DNA of 64,000 nucleotides from NCBI GenBank assembly GCA_014281115.1, contig JACONQ010000005.1:620001-684000 (forward strand). Direction: 5' to 3'. Below, one piece after another: positions 25,836-39,968 of the stretch. This stretch comes from Laburnicola sp. R22_1. Lineage: Eukaryota > Ascomycota > Dothideomycetes > Pleosporales > Didymosphaeriaceae. Each line of letters starts with the position of its first letter. The stretch's first letter is position 1. The notes below the pieces were generated by a model. It ran no database searches. It saw only the letters and a program-made list of their open reading frames with translations, and had not been told where the DNA came from. The position numbers and the translations under genes are program-made.

Positions 25836-26935
25836 GTATTATTAAATTATCTACCTAGGGGTAGAACGATAAAGGCTTTCATCCTAAATAATATAACAAA
25901 AAAAGCAGAGCCCCCTACTTAGTAATTAAAAGAGTGTAAAAAGGTGCTTATAAAAAAAGCGCGTTTAAACTCGCTAAGCGAGTTTATGCGCAAAAGCTCT
26001 TATAAGCAAATTTTTTATAAAGAGACTACTTAGAACTTTAGAAAAGGAACAAAATAGCTTTAGTGCTGCCACTCTGTAGTTGTCTACCTCTATTCTCTGC
26101 TATCCTAATTATCGCAAATAATATAAGTTATATTAATAGGTACGTACTATTTCTTATAAGTAGAATAAGAATATTATATACTAGATACACTATTGCTCTA
26201 TTACTATATTAAAGTTATCTTTAATAAATCCCCTACTATCTCTCTACGCCCTACTATCTATCTAGGTATTAATATTATTGTCTAAAAAAGTACTTGCTAT
26301 TGCTAAAAAGTATAAGCTAAAGATATATACTACTACTATTAAAGTAGCTATTAAAGTAACTACGCTAGAGTTCTATTCTATCTATTAGATACTCTTCTAG
26401 CGCAAGGGGTAGGTATACTTAACTATCTATAAGGCAGTCCTAGTATACTAGTTAGGTTAGTAGTTTATCTAGTTTATAAAGAACTATAAGATTAAATTTC
26501 TACTTTAGTAAAAGTAATTACTCCTTATTAATAATAGAATTATTTAGTAGGGGATATAAAAAGAGAATAATAAAGTATTTATTAATAAGCTGTATAGTAG
26601 TAAGAGTATTGCATAAATTTGCAAGATCCTTCTAACTATTATTACTATTAAGTTAGCTTATCTAGCGCGCGAGCGTGAATAACTAATAATAGTAGTAGTA
26701 ATAAGCTAGATATAATGTGTACAGCGTAAGTAAACCATATATTAGGAGTAGGAGCTTATAGGTATTAGGGGATGCAAGTAAGTTTAAACTATTATTGCGT
26801 CATTAAGGTATTTAAGGTTAATCTTTAATTAGAATTAGGTGCTATATATAGTAGTACATAATAACCTTCTATCTTAATCAACTTTAACTTAAACTAAAAA
26901 AAAAGGTTAAAAAAGGTGTTTAGTAAGCCAACGTA
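25836..26935 (-). mobile_element. Family R, long form
   Basis: 1.1 kb copy in reverse orientation (starts GTATTATTAAATTATC, ends AAGCCAACG), flanked by TACTAACTAT (25826-25835 and 26936-26945). It inserted in or beside the Copia-like element whose pol lies to the right. Confidence 0.75.
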
Positions 26936-26945
26936 TACTAACTAT

Positions 26946-28364
26946 AAAAAAATAGGCTAAGGAGTTGTGTGTTATATATCTATCTTTATATAATATTAGT
27001 ATTATTTTTATAGCTAGTATAGACTTATGTCTATACGTTCCTAAGCTTATTTAGTTTAAAGGCTACTTTTGTACGCTTTTTATCTAGTTATATAGTATTC
27101 TTAGAGACACTATGTGCACTTACTACTATAGTAGTAACTCTAGCCCTAGGGCCTTTATTAAGTATTATATAGTAGCAAATTTTTAGATAAAATTATATAG
27201 TTCTTATATGTGGCAGTTTTGTAATTACCTTTTTTACGCTCTTTTTAATTACTAAGCAGGGGGCTCTGCTTTTTTTTATTATGTTATTTAAGATAAAAGC
27301 CTTTATTATCCTACTCCTAGGTAGATTTAATTAACGCTATATATAATAGTAAAATTTCACTAGACTATTTCTTAGGTTAAGGATTATATTTCTATTCTTA
27401 ATGCTCTTAATCTTATATAGGCCTATTTATCTACCTTTCTCTCTTTAGACTATAACCTTAGATCTAAGTAAGAGTTTAAGGACTTTATACGCAGCTAATA
27501 AACTATTATAAATATTTAGTACATAATTAATATTAGTCTTATTTTTTTATAGTACTTTTGTTGTCTTTTATATAGTATTTGCGCGTATAATAATATTAGA
27601 TAATAGAAGAGAATCTATACTAATTCTAGAATATATACTAAAGACTAGTAGTATAGGTATAAGACTATTATAGTCTATAGTATTATTAATAGCTTTAATA
27701 GCTATCTAAAGAATATCCTTTTTATTTATATAGTCTTCTAGTTTAGCTTTAAGAATATTAAAGACTTTATAAAGAGGTGCGTATAAATACTTAATCTTTC
27801 CTATTATCTAATATACTTTTATAGGCATCTACCTATAAGTTACGCTAATAATCTTTATATAGTTCTTAAACTTATCTATTATATAATTTGTACCTAGGTT
27901 ATATATAATATAGTTAAGTAGATCTTAGTAGATATTAATCTAGTATCTATAACGGGCTTCCTATACATCTTATATAGATATTAATTTTAAGAAAATTGCA
28001 GCTTAAAATAATATATCTATATCTATAATATATAGTGCATCCTTTATTCTATTATATATAATATTAATAATAATCTTATAGTTAAAGTAGGTATTATTCT
28101 TAATAGTAAACTTAAAATAATATAGGGCTTACTTATTTAATTAGTAGTAGTAGTAAAACTTTTAAATTTTATTTAGTATAGTAGTATTAACTTTATAGCT
28201 AGTATTAGTAAGTATTTTCTAAAGTCTTTCTATACAGGGATATTTAAATTGTTAATAAAGACGGCAGAGTTCTTATTTAGTAAAAAAAATATTCTCTTCC
28301 TTACTAATATTAAAGAAAGAATATTCCTATTTGCGTATAATAAGTATAGTTATACTATTCTTTT
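26946..28364 (-). pseudogene. Copia-like pol remains with integrase, minus strand
   Basis: Reading the minus strand leftwards from about 28250, one frame gives a Ty1/Copia-type integrase pattern known from fungi: a GTN motif with FKNY, then AINNTIDYNSLIPILLVF, and a C-terminal segment resembling a WKGPY-type tail. An R short form at about 27223-27347 interrupts it. The frame is broken by stops and frameshifts. Family assignment rests on motif resemblance only. A zinc-knuckle segment of probably the same element lies at about 32240, beyond the 3.2 kb S insertion. Confidence 0.6.
27223..27347 (+). mobile_element. Family R short form
   Basis: About 125 bp carrying the conserved hairpin AAGCAGGGGGCTCTGCTT with a T run and the CTCCTAGGTAG ... 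AACGC end. I could not find a convincing target duplication here, so the ends are approximate. Confidence 0.65.
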
Positions 28365-28500
28365 GGTCGCATTATTTATTTACTGTTAATTACCCTTTTT
28401 AACCACATTTTTTTTAATTTGAGCCTGCATATGTTAGGATAAAAAGGCCGCTCTAGTCTAGCGCCTAAAAATATAGTCTACTCCTAGTCTCGCTAACGCG

Positions 28501-28736
28501 ATAATAGTTTATAATAGTTTATAATAGTTTATAATAGTTTATAATAGTTTATAATAGTTTATAATAGTTTATAATAGTTTATAATAGTTTATAATAGTTT
28601 ATAATAGTTTATAATAGTTTATAATAGTTTATAATAGTTTATAATAGTTTATAATAGTTTATAATAGTTTATAATAGTTTATAATAGTTTATAATAGTTT
28701 ATAATAGTTTATAATAGTTTATAATAGTTTATAATA
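28501..28736. repeat. Decanucleotide minisatellite (ATAATAGTTT)n
   Basis: Twenty-three perfect head-to-tail copies of ATAATAGTTT plus a partial unit. The array belongs to the S element and is cut by the Fot1-like transposon; about two further units continue on its far side (30600-30623). Perfect identity in a RIP-degraded region implies recent expansion. Confidence 0.95.
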
Positions 28737-30599
28737 ATGTATTTATAAGCGAGCTACGAATATAAGCGAGCTGTAAACCCTACTAAGTCTCTAAGCCTTT
28801 TATAGCATATAAATTCACAACGCATTAATATTCTATTAATATAATAGCTATCTTAAATTAAGTAGTATCTATAGAAGCCTTCTTATACGTGCGTAAGTTG
28901 TGCCCAGCCTCTCTACAGCGTCTACAGCGCGCAGAAGCCTACTAGCTCGCAACTAACTACGTCTTGTCTTGCCGTATTTCTTCCTCTAGTTGCTGCTTAA
29001 CAGCCTTTTAAGCAATAATATCCTCTCTCTCTGCCTTTAATAGAGTGCCTCGCTTTTAGATCCGCTTCTTTGTACGCTGTTTACGTGTTATAGCTATCTT
29101 ATTTGCCTTTTATAAAGTAGCTATCTCCTCGCGCATAAGCACTATTAAATGCGCCATTCTCTTAGCGCCTCTTATAAGCCAATTAAGCAACTAGATAACT
29201 AAGGTAGGAGAGGATTCCTAATGCCTTCGAATCCGCTCACAAACTAGAGTTAACTAAGCGCCTAGCTTACATACGTTACTTAGTGTTGCAGACTCCTATA
29301 GGGCCTCTAATAGAGCTACTAGCGCTAGCGCTGACGATAGTATATAAAGCTTAATATTAAGCTTTAAGAGCACTACCTCTAGATTATATGGGACTAGCCT
29401 AGAGCCTTAAAAGCTTGCGTAGATATTCTCCTTTATAATTAACTAGTTATAGGCAGTGCAAAAGGCTAGTAGAAACTTAAGCTTAGTAATATAGTTAATA
29501 TAGTTGCGTATTAGGCCCATAACCTAGCGCCCATACACCCGCTTTAATAGCGAGAAGCAGCCTATATTAAGTGGCTATAGGAGGTGTAATAAATATAGTG
29601 GCATACATAGGATATAGATCTTATTCTCCCTATAGATCTTCTAGAATTTAAGTAAATTATGGCTCTTATAGCTGTTAAGTATTAGAAGCTAACGTGCGCC
29701 TACTCTACACTCTACTGTATACTTAATAAAGTGCTATAGCCAGGTAACACTAAGCTTATTTATAGTCTACCTATTGTCGCTAAGACTAATAGTCTAGTTA
29801 CCTAGTATACTGTCACCCTTATACTAGACTAAGAGGTAGTACTTGCTAGCAAAGATAACAAAGGGCAAAATTGCCTACCTAGCAGCGTTAATTCTGTAGA
29901 TTATTGTTACCCACTCACAATTACCTAGCTAGATCGCTTTTGGCTAACTACGTCTCTCTAAGCCTATAACAACTAGCTAGGAGAATATCTTACCTATTAG
30001 AAAGCTAGTCTTATTAAAGTTAAAGGTATCCTTATTATAAATACCGTAGGTGGCCTTTGTATGTGCTACTAGATTAAACTAGGCCTATATAGCTGTTAAG
30101 TCCTTATAGAGGGCTCGCTATTAATTATAGACTTGATTAAATCGCGTTATGAGGCTGTCTATTCGCTTAACAAAGTTTCTAGGCTACTGCTAGCCAATAT
30201 AGTCTGCGCTACACTTAGCAAGCAGCTTATTTGCCATATTTTATATAGCACCTAAAGTAGGCGCAAAGCCTCGCAAATCTAGGTTAAGTATATGCTTAAT
30301 AATAACCTCCTCTTCTAGCTTAGTAAGCTTCTTTAATTTAGGCTTACAATTGTGTTGTGTAGTAGTTCTAGCGCATTAGCTATAAAGCGTGCTTTTAGAA
30401 ACATTAAACGTCGCTGCAGCGCAATTAATGCTCTGGATCTAATTCTGATTAATAGCTAAGATAGCTAGGGAGACATCTGCTTCGTTATAGGGCAATCAAA
30501 TAAGTGTTAGTTAAGCCATTGTAGTTAATAGGTAACGCGTCGTAGAAAGTTAGTAGGGTTCGCAGCTTGCTTATATTCGTAGCTCGCTTATAAACACGT
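28737..30599 (-). mobile_element. Fot1/Pot2-like DNA transposon (pogo group of Tc1/mariner)
   Basis: 1863 bp with inverted terminal repeats of about 48 bp (left begins ATGTATTTATAAGCGAGC, right complement ACGTGTTTATAAGCGAGC) and a TA duplication on both sides (28735-28736 and 30600-30601). Length, TIRs and TA target match the Fot1/Pot2 group. GC content is higher than around it, but the gene still carries stops, so it is less damaged rather than intact. It inserted into the decanucleotide array of the S element. Confidence 0.9.
28850..30519 (-). pseudogene. Fot1-like transposase, broken
   Basis: From an ATG at 30519 the minus strand encodes an N-terminal helix-turn-helix region, a CENP-B-type DNA-binding region (NFVKRIDSLITRFNQVYN), a YNKDTFNFNKTSFL segment corresponding to the family YNFDETGF box, and the DDE region with CMPLYLLHLL.PLNIGCF near 29600 (family form PPHSSHLLQPLDVG). 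Stops replace probable Gln codons from the second or third residue on, and the catalytic Asp positions are altered, so no active enzyme can be made. Identification is by motif order. Confidence 0.82.
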
Positions 30600-31612
30600 T
30601 AGTTTATAATAGTTTATAAACTACGCACTTGCCCTACTATCTATAAGTGCTTTAACGCCTACTAAATATACTTAAAGCGTGCATAGTAAACTAAGCTCTA
30701 TTATTACTATTATTAGCAATTACGCCGCTTACGCGTTGCGCTTATTTAATACTATAACAACTATAAGGATCTAATATATCTACGCAACACTCTTCTTCCC
30801 TAGCAACTTATTAATAAATATCTTCTTCTCTTTCCCATTAATTCTACTTTCTATTGCTGCCTTTCTAACTAGTAGTAATATAAAGAACTATAGTAGGAAC
30901 TCTTTATACTCTTTATGCTTTAAGTTACTAATCTATTACTAGCCTAACTAGTATACTAGAACTGCCTTATATAGGGTAAGGTATACCTTCTACTTCCTAT
31001 TAATAATGCCCTAGACAGAGTAGTATTCTAGTATAGATCTAGCAACTTTAAGTAAATAGATTATTAAAGCGTACTTTTCGGCGGCGTTAATAGCGACATT
31101 AGCATTAGCACTAGGGCCTAGGAAAATAGTAGAAAATAGAATAATAGTAGTAGAAGTCTCTTTAAGGTTAACTTTAATATAGAGATAGAGTATTAGTGTA
31201 TCTATAGTGTGTATAAGTTTCCTACCTAGTATATATCTTATAAGTAGCATATAAACCTACTATTATAATAGCTATTACTAGTAATCTTTAGGGATAATAG
31301 TAGAGAAGATAATAGTTATAGCGTTATACTAGTTGCGATGTTAGCGCTATTATTTTATCTTTCTCCCCCTAACTCTAAACTAGTATAGCGATATAGCCTT
31401 ATGCATAGTTTTGTATATAGATTTTTTTTAATTAGAGTAGGTGCGCTAAGCCTACTAAGCTTACTTAGCTTACTTATAACGCGCTAACCTCTTTTTATTA
31501 ATACTACCTTAAAACCCTTTTCTGTGTTAATAATAGTAGGAGGAATAACTGCTATTATTATAATAATTTTATTAGAAACCCCTTAGTCGTAAAAAAACCA
31601 TACTATTCTTTT

Positions 31613-32400
31613 ATATAATAATATTAAGAATATTATTAAAATAGACACCTAGCTTATTAGTATCTGCTAGTAATAGTAGGAATAGTATTAATGTATCTAG
31701 AATATAGTAGATAATTATGCCTATTAAATTTATAATCTATATAATCTCTAGAGATCCTTATAAGTTCTAATCTCTAAAGCTAATATTAGTATTGCTAAAT
31801 ATCTAATTAATTTTTATATAAGAGTTCTCTTATATATATGCCTCTAGCTATGTCTTACTAATAGTAGAAATTCTTACTACACCTATATCCTATAGTTTAC
31901 CTTAGTATATTATATAATATTAATCCTTAAGGATAAACTATTCTATACACTCCTCTAGCTCTATTTTATAACTATATTCGCTAGTTATATAGTAAAGATA
32001 GGCAGTAGTAGTTAGGTCGGATACTAGATTATTACTATCCTTATTATCTTTATTCTGCTCCTTTTCTTTATATAAAGTAGGTTTCTTATTATTATAGCCT
32101 TTAAACTCCTAGATATATGACTAAATAGCTTTATATAAAGGCGTTTTATTATTATACTCTTTATAAAAAGTAATATACTATCTTATTACGCAGATACACT
32201 TCTTACGCAGATAGTTTAAAGACTAATAACCTTTTTTATAGTATGTAAAACACTTCTTTAGACTTATATAAATATTGTTTAATTAGAATCTAAATCGCAA
32301 TAATAATAGTATAAATTATCCGCAAAATTCTTATCTATAAGAGCCTAGTAATCTGCCTTTTTATATAGAAAGTTATATTTACAGTTAGTGTAGTATATTT
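31613..32400 (-). pseudogene. Retroelement gag remains with zinc knuckle
   Basis: On the minus strand around 32300-32200 one frame reads KKCFTYYKKGY.SLNY, a degenerate CCHC zinc knuckle of the type (C-x2-C-x4-H-x4-C) seen in fungal Copia gag, followed by a Lys- and Asn-rich segment. It probably belongs to the Copia-like element whose integrase lies at 27340-28250. Interrupted on the left by the S element and on the right by an R copy. Confidence 0.5.
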
Positions 32401-33278
32401 GTATTATTAAATTATCTATCTAGAAGTAGAACGACAAAGGCTTTTATTCTAAATAATATAATAAAAAAAGTAGAGCCCCCTCCTTAGTCATTTAAAAGAG
32501 CGTAAAAAGGTGTTTATAAAAAAAGCGCGTTTAAACTCGCTAAGCGAGTTTTAGTGCAAAGGCTCCTATAAGCAAAATTTTTATAAAGAGACTACTTAGA
32601 ACTTTAGGAAAGGAATAAAATAGCTTTAGCACTACCACACTATAGTTATCTATCTTTATTCTTTATTATCCTAATTATTGCAAATAATACAAGTTATATT
32701 AATAGGTACGTACTATTTCGTATAAGTAAAATAAAGATAACACGTACTAAATATACTATTACTCTATTACTAGATTAAGATTATTTTTAACAAAATCTCT
32801 ACTATCTCTCTATACTCTACTATCTATCTAGGTATTAATATTATTTCTAAAGAAGTACATGCTAATACTAAAAAGTACACACTAAAAATTTGCGCTACTG
32901 CCGCTAAGGTAATACTAACACTAGAGTTCTATTCTGTCTATAAAATAATTATCTATAGGAAACTAGTATACCTAACTATTTAGAAGGCGATTTTTATATA
33001 CTAGCTAGGTTAGTAACTTATCTAGTTCTTAAAAACTAAGAAGACTACGTTTCTACTCTAGTAGATATAATTGCTCCTTATTAGTAATAGAATCCTCTAG
33101 CAAAGGATATAAAAAAAGAAAAATAACAAGGTTTTTATTAATAAGCTTTAGTATAGCAAGAGCGTTATATAGATTTGTAAGATTCTTCTAGCTATTATAG
33201 CTATATTAGCTTATTTAAGCAAGTACGCTACGTAAGCAGCATATAAGCGCAAATAGTTAATAATACTAATAGTAATAA
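32401..33278 (-). mobile_element. Family R, incomplete copy
   Basis: Starts with the family terminus GTATTATTAAATTATC and follows the R long form to about 33278, where homology gives way to the gag-like sequence shared with 20294-21885. The GCCGACC terminus is absent. No target duplication was found, so this copy may be truncated or rearranged. Confidence 0.6.
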
Positions 33279-33849
33279 TCTAGGTAGGCTACTATTAGAT
33301 TTATTATCTAAGCATTCTTCTTATAGAAAGTTAGACTTAGGGTTAATTAAATTAGTAAATCTAGGATTATTATTAGGTAGGTTATTATAATAGATAGGCT
33401 CTTTATTTTCTAATCTACTACTATAATAAGTAGCGCTATAATTTTTATGGCTATTACTATAGTAAGTAATGCTAAGTTCTTCTTCTAGGTTAGTAATTTA
33501 GTAGGGCGAAAGAGTACTAACCTAGGTTATTTTAGCTAGGATAATTTTACTTAAATAGTTAATTCTATAAGTAAGAGCTGCCTAATCTACAGATTAGCTT
33601 CTCTAGTAGGTTTAGAGTCTTTTGGTCTAGGGTTAAAGATAAGACCTAGATTCTGCCGCATAATTTCTAGGGACTAGTCTTACTAGTGGCTTTCTTAAGT
33701 AGCAGGGATAGGGTAACTAAAAGGCAATTTATTATTTAATAGTTTCTTATCTAAGGAAGGCAGCTTAATAGTCTTAATGCTACTATCTTTATTAAAGGTA
33801 TTTTTATAGCTTAGTTTCTAGTAAGCCTTAAAGTATATTCTAATAACTA
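33279..33849 (-). pseudogene. Retroelement coding remains, shared with element 2
   Basis: Inverted relative of 20880-21120, with an Asn/Tyr-rich frame on the minus strand. The frame runs across the insertion at 33850-34711 and resumes at 34725, showing both sides were once one coding region. No catalytic motif is seen. Confidence 0.5.
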
Positions 33850-34711
33850 TTTTTTTTGTAAACAAAGCTGCATCCCGCAACTATACTATAGTAAAAAAGA
33901 AAATCTAGCTATAACTTATTTTTCTGTGTACTAGCTCTGTGAGATAACTGTAGACTATATAAATACACGTGACTAAGTTAATAGCGCGCTTATTATTTAG
34001 CACCCCGCAAGGCCGTTAAGTATACTAGCAGGGTTAACTTAACTATAGTTTAGAACTATTATTAAGTAGTAACTTATCTCGCCTATATAGGTAGTAATAA
34101 GGTTAGAGTGCTTGTCGCCTATATAAAGAGAGCCTAATCCTACTAATATCTTACGTACTACTACAACTAACAACTATAGCTAAATTAAATAAGATAAAGA
34201 TGCGACTATTCTATAAAGCGAAGTTTAACCTTAAGTACGCCTAATTTATTATAGACCCCTCCTTATATCCCTAAACCTTAATTAATAAGCTTGCGATTAT
34301 TGCTAGAAAGAAGCTAAAGCTTAAGATAGCTAACAGTAATAAGCTTCTAGTTAAGTTACTTATACTAGATTGCTACGCAATACACGCATATAGTTTGTGC
34401 TGCTATTCGCTAGCTTAGGTTGTGTACGTATTAATAATGCGCGTAAGGACTACTTAATAGACTAAGGCGAATCTAGGATATATTGCGTAGTAGAGGAGGA
34501 ACCTAATAAGGCTGCTTAACACTATAGACGATAATAAGTTCCTTTAGGAGCTAAGGAAGTGTAATAAGGGAGGTGCTAAGTAGTTAAATAATATTTAAAA
34601 GCTGCTAAACTAGCTATAGGCGATAATTGCCTATAATCGCGTTATTTCTAAAATTAAAAATTTAATTATGTAATCTGACTGTGAAGTGCCTGTGGGTCTC
34701 GGTCGAGATCG
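33850..34711 (+). mobile_element. 862 bp insertion with 13 bp target duplication, unknown family
   Basis: Flanked by the perfect 13 bp duplication ATTCTAATAACTA (33837-33849 and 34712-34724). The left end is a run of eight T, which read on the minus strand would be an A tail; the right end holds the palindromic GGTCTCGGTCGAGATC. On the plus strand an ATG at 34198, downstream of a TATATAA-like site near 34113, opens a frame of about 170 codons, basic in its first half and interrupted almost only by TAG/TAA that could be mutated Gln codons. I do not recognise the protein. The tail and the frame point to opposite strands. Confidence 0.65.
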
Positions 34712-34724
34712 ATTCTAATAACTA

Positions 34725-35033
34725 AGATAGTAGGGCTAGGAAGCTAGATAGAAATCTTTTTAGAGACGCTCTAGTTAGCTTTTAATAAGCAAGTTATTTA
34801 GTAGGTATAGTTTTACTTTTTAAGTAGACTATTTTATTAGGTAGTATTATTCTAGTAGGAAGAGTTAGATAGTAAAGAAGTCTATAGTAGGACAAGATTG
34901 CTAGTAAAGATTAGATTCTTATTATCTTTCTAATAAAGACGGCGGTTCTAAGCGTTAACTAGGCAGTTAGCTTACTTAAAAAATTTCTTACTAATAATAT
35001 GATTATAGTCCCCTATTTTATAAAAAATAAATG
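34725..35033 (-). pseudogene. Retroelement coding remains, continuation
   Basis: Minus-strand frame continuous with 33279-33849 once the 862 bp insertion is removed. No known motif. Confidence 0.4.
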
Positions 35034-35163
35034 TCCTTTTTTTATAATTACCTGTTTTACGCTCTTTTTTTAATTACTAAGCAGGGGGCTCTGCTTTTTT
35101 ATTATGTTAGTTAAGATAAAAGCCTTTACTGTTCTACTTCTAGGTAGTTAATTTAATAACACA
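35034..35163 (+). mobile_element. Family R short form
   Basis: About 130 bp with the AAGCAGGGGGCTCTGCTT hairpin and T run. Flanks TAAAAAATAAATG (left) and TAAAAATAAAG (right) are an imperfect target duplication. It interrupts the retroelement coding region. Confidence 0.7.
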
Positions 35164-37900
35164 TAAAAATAAAGTATATAGTAATACTATGTCTATTAAT
35201 ATTAAGCTAGGCTATATAATAGATGTCTACTTTTACACTTCTCTTTCCTATAAAGTTCTTAAGAAGGATTAATATCTTTAGGTAGAGTAGTTTAGCTTTA
35301 AGTTATTGTTAGATAGCCTTTATATACTTTAAAGTAATAAGGTTATAAGCGCTAGCACTAGTGTCTATTAAGACTTGCAACCTAAAAGCTAATCTTTAGA
35401 ATTTAATTTGTACTAGTATAACTAGTTAGGGGCCTCTAAAAAGCTTAGAAACTCTTACTATCTTACTACCTAAAGGTAGCGATTTTAGTTTAGTATCTAC
35501 GTTTTATAGTAAAAACTATAGTTTATCTAAATTAATTAGTTTAGTAGCTCCTATATAAGCTACTAAGTTAAAGTAGTTAAGTAGCGCATATTTAAAGCCT
35601 TATTATTTAACAAATTACCTACCTCTACATTAAAGTAGTAGGCAATACTAAGTTTATTTAAATTAAAATTATTTTCTACTTTTATATTTGCTTATATAAC
35701 TGCCTTAGGGTAGTAGTATAAGTATAGGCCTTTAAGTTTCTTACTATAGCTAAAGCAGGTGTTATGCTTTATATACTATACTTTAGACTAATTATAAAAA
35801 GTTAAAAAGGAAGAAGTAGGTTTAGAATAGAGTGTTTATTTTCTAGTTACTATATATAAGGGCGTTAATCTAAAGGGTAGTACCTTATAAGGAGTCCTTA
35901 TATACACCTAGAAAGGATTTATTATGCTATTATTATAGAGAGTATATCTAGCTATAGTTACCTAGAGTTTAATTACTAGATAGTTAATATTAAAGTTTTC
36001 TATCTCTTTTTAAAGTATTAACTTAAAACTTCTAATTAACTTAAGTTATAATTTGTCCTTTTAGGTCTTTATATCTAGTCTATCTTTCCTAGCTAAACTC
36101 TTAAAAGCCTATAAAAACGTCTAGGCGTCTATTCTATTAAAAAGAAAGAGCTTATAAAACTTCTTATATACCTATTAGGAAGTAAAGAGATTATAGTAAG
36201 TCTCTTCTAAAAATTTAAAAAGTGCTTTAGGTCTATAATCTTCTTAAAGGGCCTAATTTGTTTAATACTAATTTTGCGTTGTCTTTTAAGGCGCGCCTCT
36301 AAAATAGCTAAAGATAGCTTCTATAAGGTTGTCTTAATTATCCTTATTATTATTACCTTAGTAATAGTCTATATTTACGCAAATCTTATTATATATAGTC
36401 TCTAGCTAATCTTTAATACTAAGGCTAGGTTAACTTTTTCTATAGTACTTATTAATATTAGGTAGCTTTATAGAGAATATTAGCTTAGATTTACTAGGGG
36501 TAGCAAAAGTGTGTCTACCCTAAGGCACGTCTATTTAGACGCTATTAGCAAGCTTAGTTTATATATATCTAGAGACTAGAAAATAATAACAAGTATTATC
36601 TAGTTATAGAGTAGGCACTATAAGCTAGGATAGATAATAGGGATATATTAGAGTGCTAGCTAGGGCGTATATTAGGACGCAACTAGATAGAATAAGCTTT
36701 ACTTAGTTATATAAGAGTGGCGTAAACTATATAGTAGATTAGATATTTCTAGACTAGAGTTTTTTTAGAAATATATAAGTATAGTGCCGCAAATTATAAG
36801 TATTTTTAATAGAAAACAGAGCTTTATTAGAGATAAATAAGTCCTCTTTAATAGCTATATTATTAACACTATTAAAGTAGGATTAGGATCCTTCCTTTAT
36901 TATATATATTATAGTATAAGGTGTCTATACCTTAAGTATAGTAAAAGCTTATTTAAATATATTAGCGTGCTTATATAAAGCCTAAATAATACTCTCCTAT
37001 TTAGGGTTATTTTTAGACTTTATAATAGCCCTAGCTACTAATTCTAGTAATTTCTCTAAAAGTAGGCTTTAAAAAAAGTAATATTAAGCCTAAAGCTAAT
37101 AGGTAGCAAGTAATTATTTTATTTCTAAGCTATACTAGAGTAATTAGTCTAGTTTAAATTATACTAACAATGCGCTAAACTCCTTAGTAGCTTTAAGTCT
37201 GGCTTTACCTTAGTGTGTAAGCTACTTAAAGTCTATTAGTAAAAATTTATTACTAGGCTAATCTACTTTAAGTATAGTAATATACTAATTATGCTTAGAA
37301 GTGTTATAAGAAATTCTATTAGGGTAGACCTTTCTAAGTAGTTTAACTATACTTCTCTTCTTTATAAGGCTAAGAAGGCAACTAGTAGTTTTAGAAGTAA
37401 TTATTAGTTACTTTTCTTACTTAATAAATAATAAATTACTAGTAGAGTAGAGTAGAGAAATCCTACTATAAGTATTATATAAACTATTATTAGTAGGGTG
37501 TAGGCAAATATTCCTTTTTATATTATCTATTCTAAAACTATCTAGGGGTAGAAAGGATATAGAAAACGTTCTAGAAGTCTTCTAAATTAAAGGGTAGCAG
37601 CTTACTATAGTATAGACAATAATAAGGTTAAGTAAAGTAGAGGTTATAGAGAGGGTATAGTAAATAGACCTAGAGTAGTAGGTCTTATATAGCGTATAAG
37701 CTAGTATATAGTTTAAGCTAGATACAAGATAAAGTATAAAATAAAATATATAAAACTTTAACCTCTATATTACCTCTATAGTCTAACTCTAATCTCCTAG
37801 CTTTATGCCTTATGCCCTTGCTATAATAGCGCTAGAAAGTAGTTATTAGGCAAGTTAGCTCTATAGGGTGTAGTATAGTAGTTATTATTTATTAATTATT
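35164..37900 (-). pseudogene. Retroelement gag and protease remains
   Basis: The minus strand encodes an aspartic protease motif LIDTSASAYNLI near 35340 (family L(I/L)DTGA) and, upstream at about 36000-36500, a gag-like region (FKFLEETYYNLF, then FYKLFLFNRIDA). The right-hand part, about 36430-37900, is duplicated at about 42850-45870, where three younger insertions have landed. It lies in the orientation of the LTR at 40930-41199 and its repeat-bearing leader, and may be the body of a related element. Confidence 0.6.
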
Positions 37901-38258
37901 ATTTATATTTAAAATATTAGGACTTCTAGGGCAGCCTCTCTAAATAGACCTTAGTGTAGTATAATAACTACTTAGTATAACTAGTAACTAATAAACTAAT
38001 ATACCCTTACTAACTTATAGTAGGCAAAGAAGTGTAAAAGTAGCCTCTTAAAAAGACTTTAGTATAGTGTAATAACTATTTAATATAACTAGTAACTAAT
38101 AAACTAATATACTCTTACTAACTTATAGTAGGCAAAGAAGTTATATTAGTAGTCTTATAGACCTTAGGTAGTATAGTAACTAACCTAATATATTCTAACC
38201 TACTTATAGTAGGTAGAAAAGTTATATTAGTAGTCTTATAGATCTTAGATGGTGTAAT
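37901..38258 (-). repeat. Tandem repeats of LTR-element leader, inverted
   Basis: Repeats about 115 bp long with GACCTTAG and CTTATAGTAGGCA(A/G)AGAAG motifs, inverted relatives of those at 8740-9300. They resume at 39753 after the Z insertion. Confidence 0.6.
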
Positions 38259-38271
38259 AACTACCTAGTAT

Positions 38272-39739
<1,468 letters not shown>

Positions 39740-39968
39740 AACTACCTAGTATAACTAGTAACTAACCTAATATACTCTTACCCACTTATAGTAGGTAGAG
39801 AAGTTATATTAGTAGTCTTATAGACTTTAGATAACTACCTAATATAACTAGTAACTAATAGAGTAAAAATTTTACTAATTTAACTACCCGCAGGCAGCGT
39901 TTTAAAAGAAAAGTAGATATTATATTATTATTTATAGCTAAATAAAAAGGTTAATCTTAGAATAATAT

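Larger units (their letters stand above)
28365..31599 (+). mobile_element. Family S, long form, carrying a nested Fot1 element
   Basis: Starts GGTCGC and ends GTCGTAAAAAAACC, flanked by the perfect 13 bp duplication ATACTATTCTTTT (28352-28364 and 31600-31612). Without the Fot1 insertion it is about 1.37 kb. Its organisation parallels family R: a GGTCG start, CCTTTTTAACC shortly after, then a damaged frame (about 30800-31250) with LINKYL and LAQLVYQ-like segments resembling those of R, and a CTAAGCTT ... AACGCGCT block near the end. S and R are therefore related. No polymerase is encoded. Confidence 0.78.

Noticed and set aside
28501..28736. CRISPR-like repeat array
   Set aside because: Units are 10 bp and contiguous with no spacers; this is a minisatellite in a eukaryotic genome.
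31011..31250. 79-codon minus-strand open frame in the S element
   Set aside because: Same reasoning as for 574-831; the plus-strand frame is the one resembling R.
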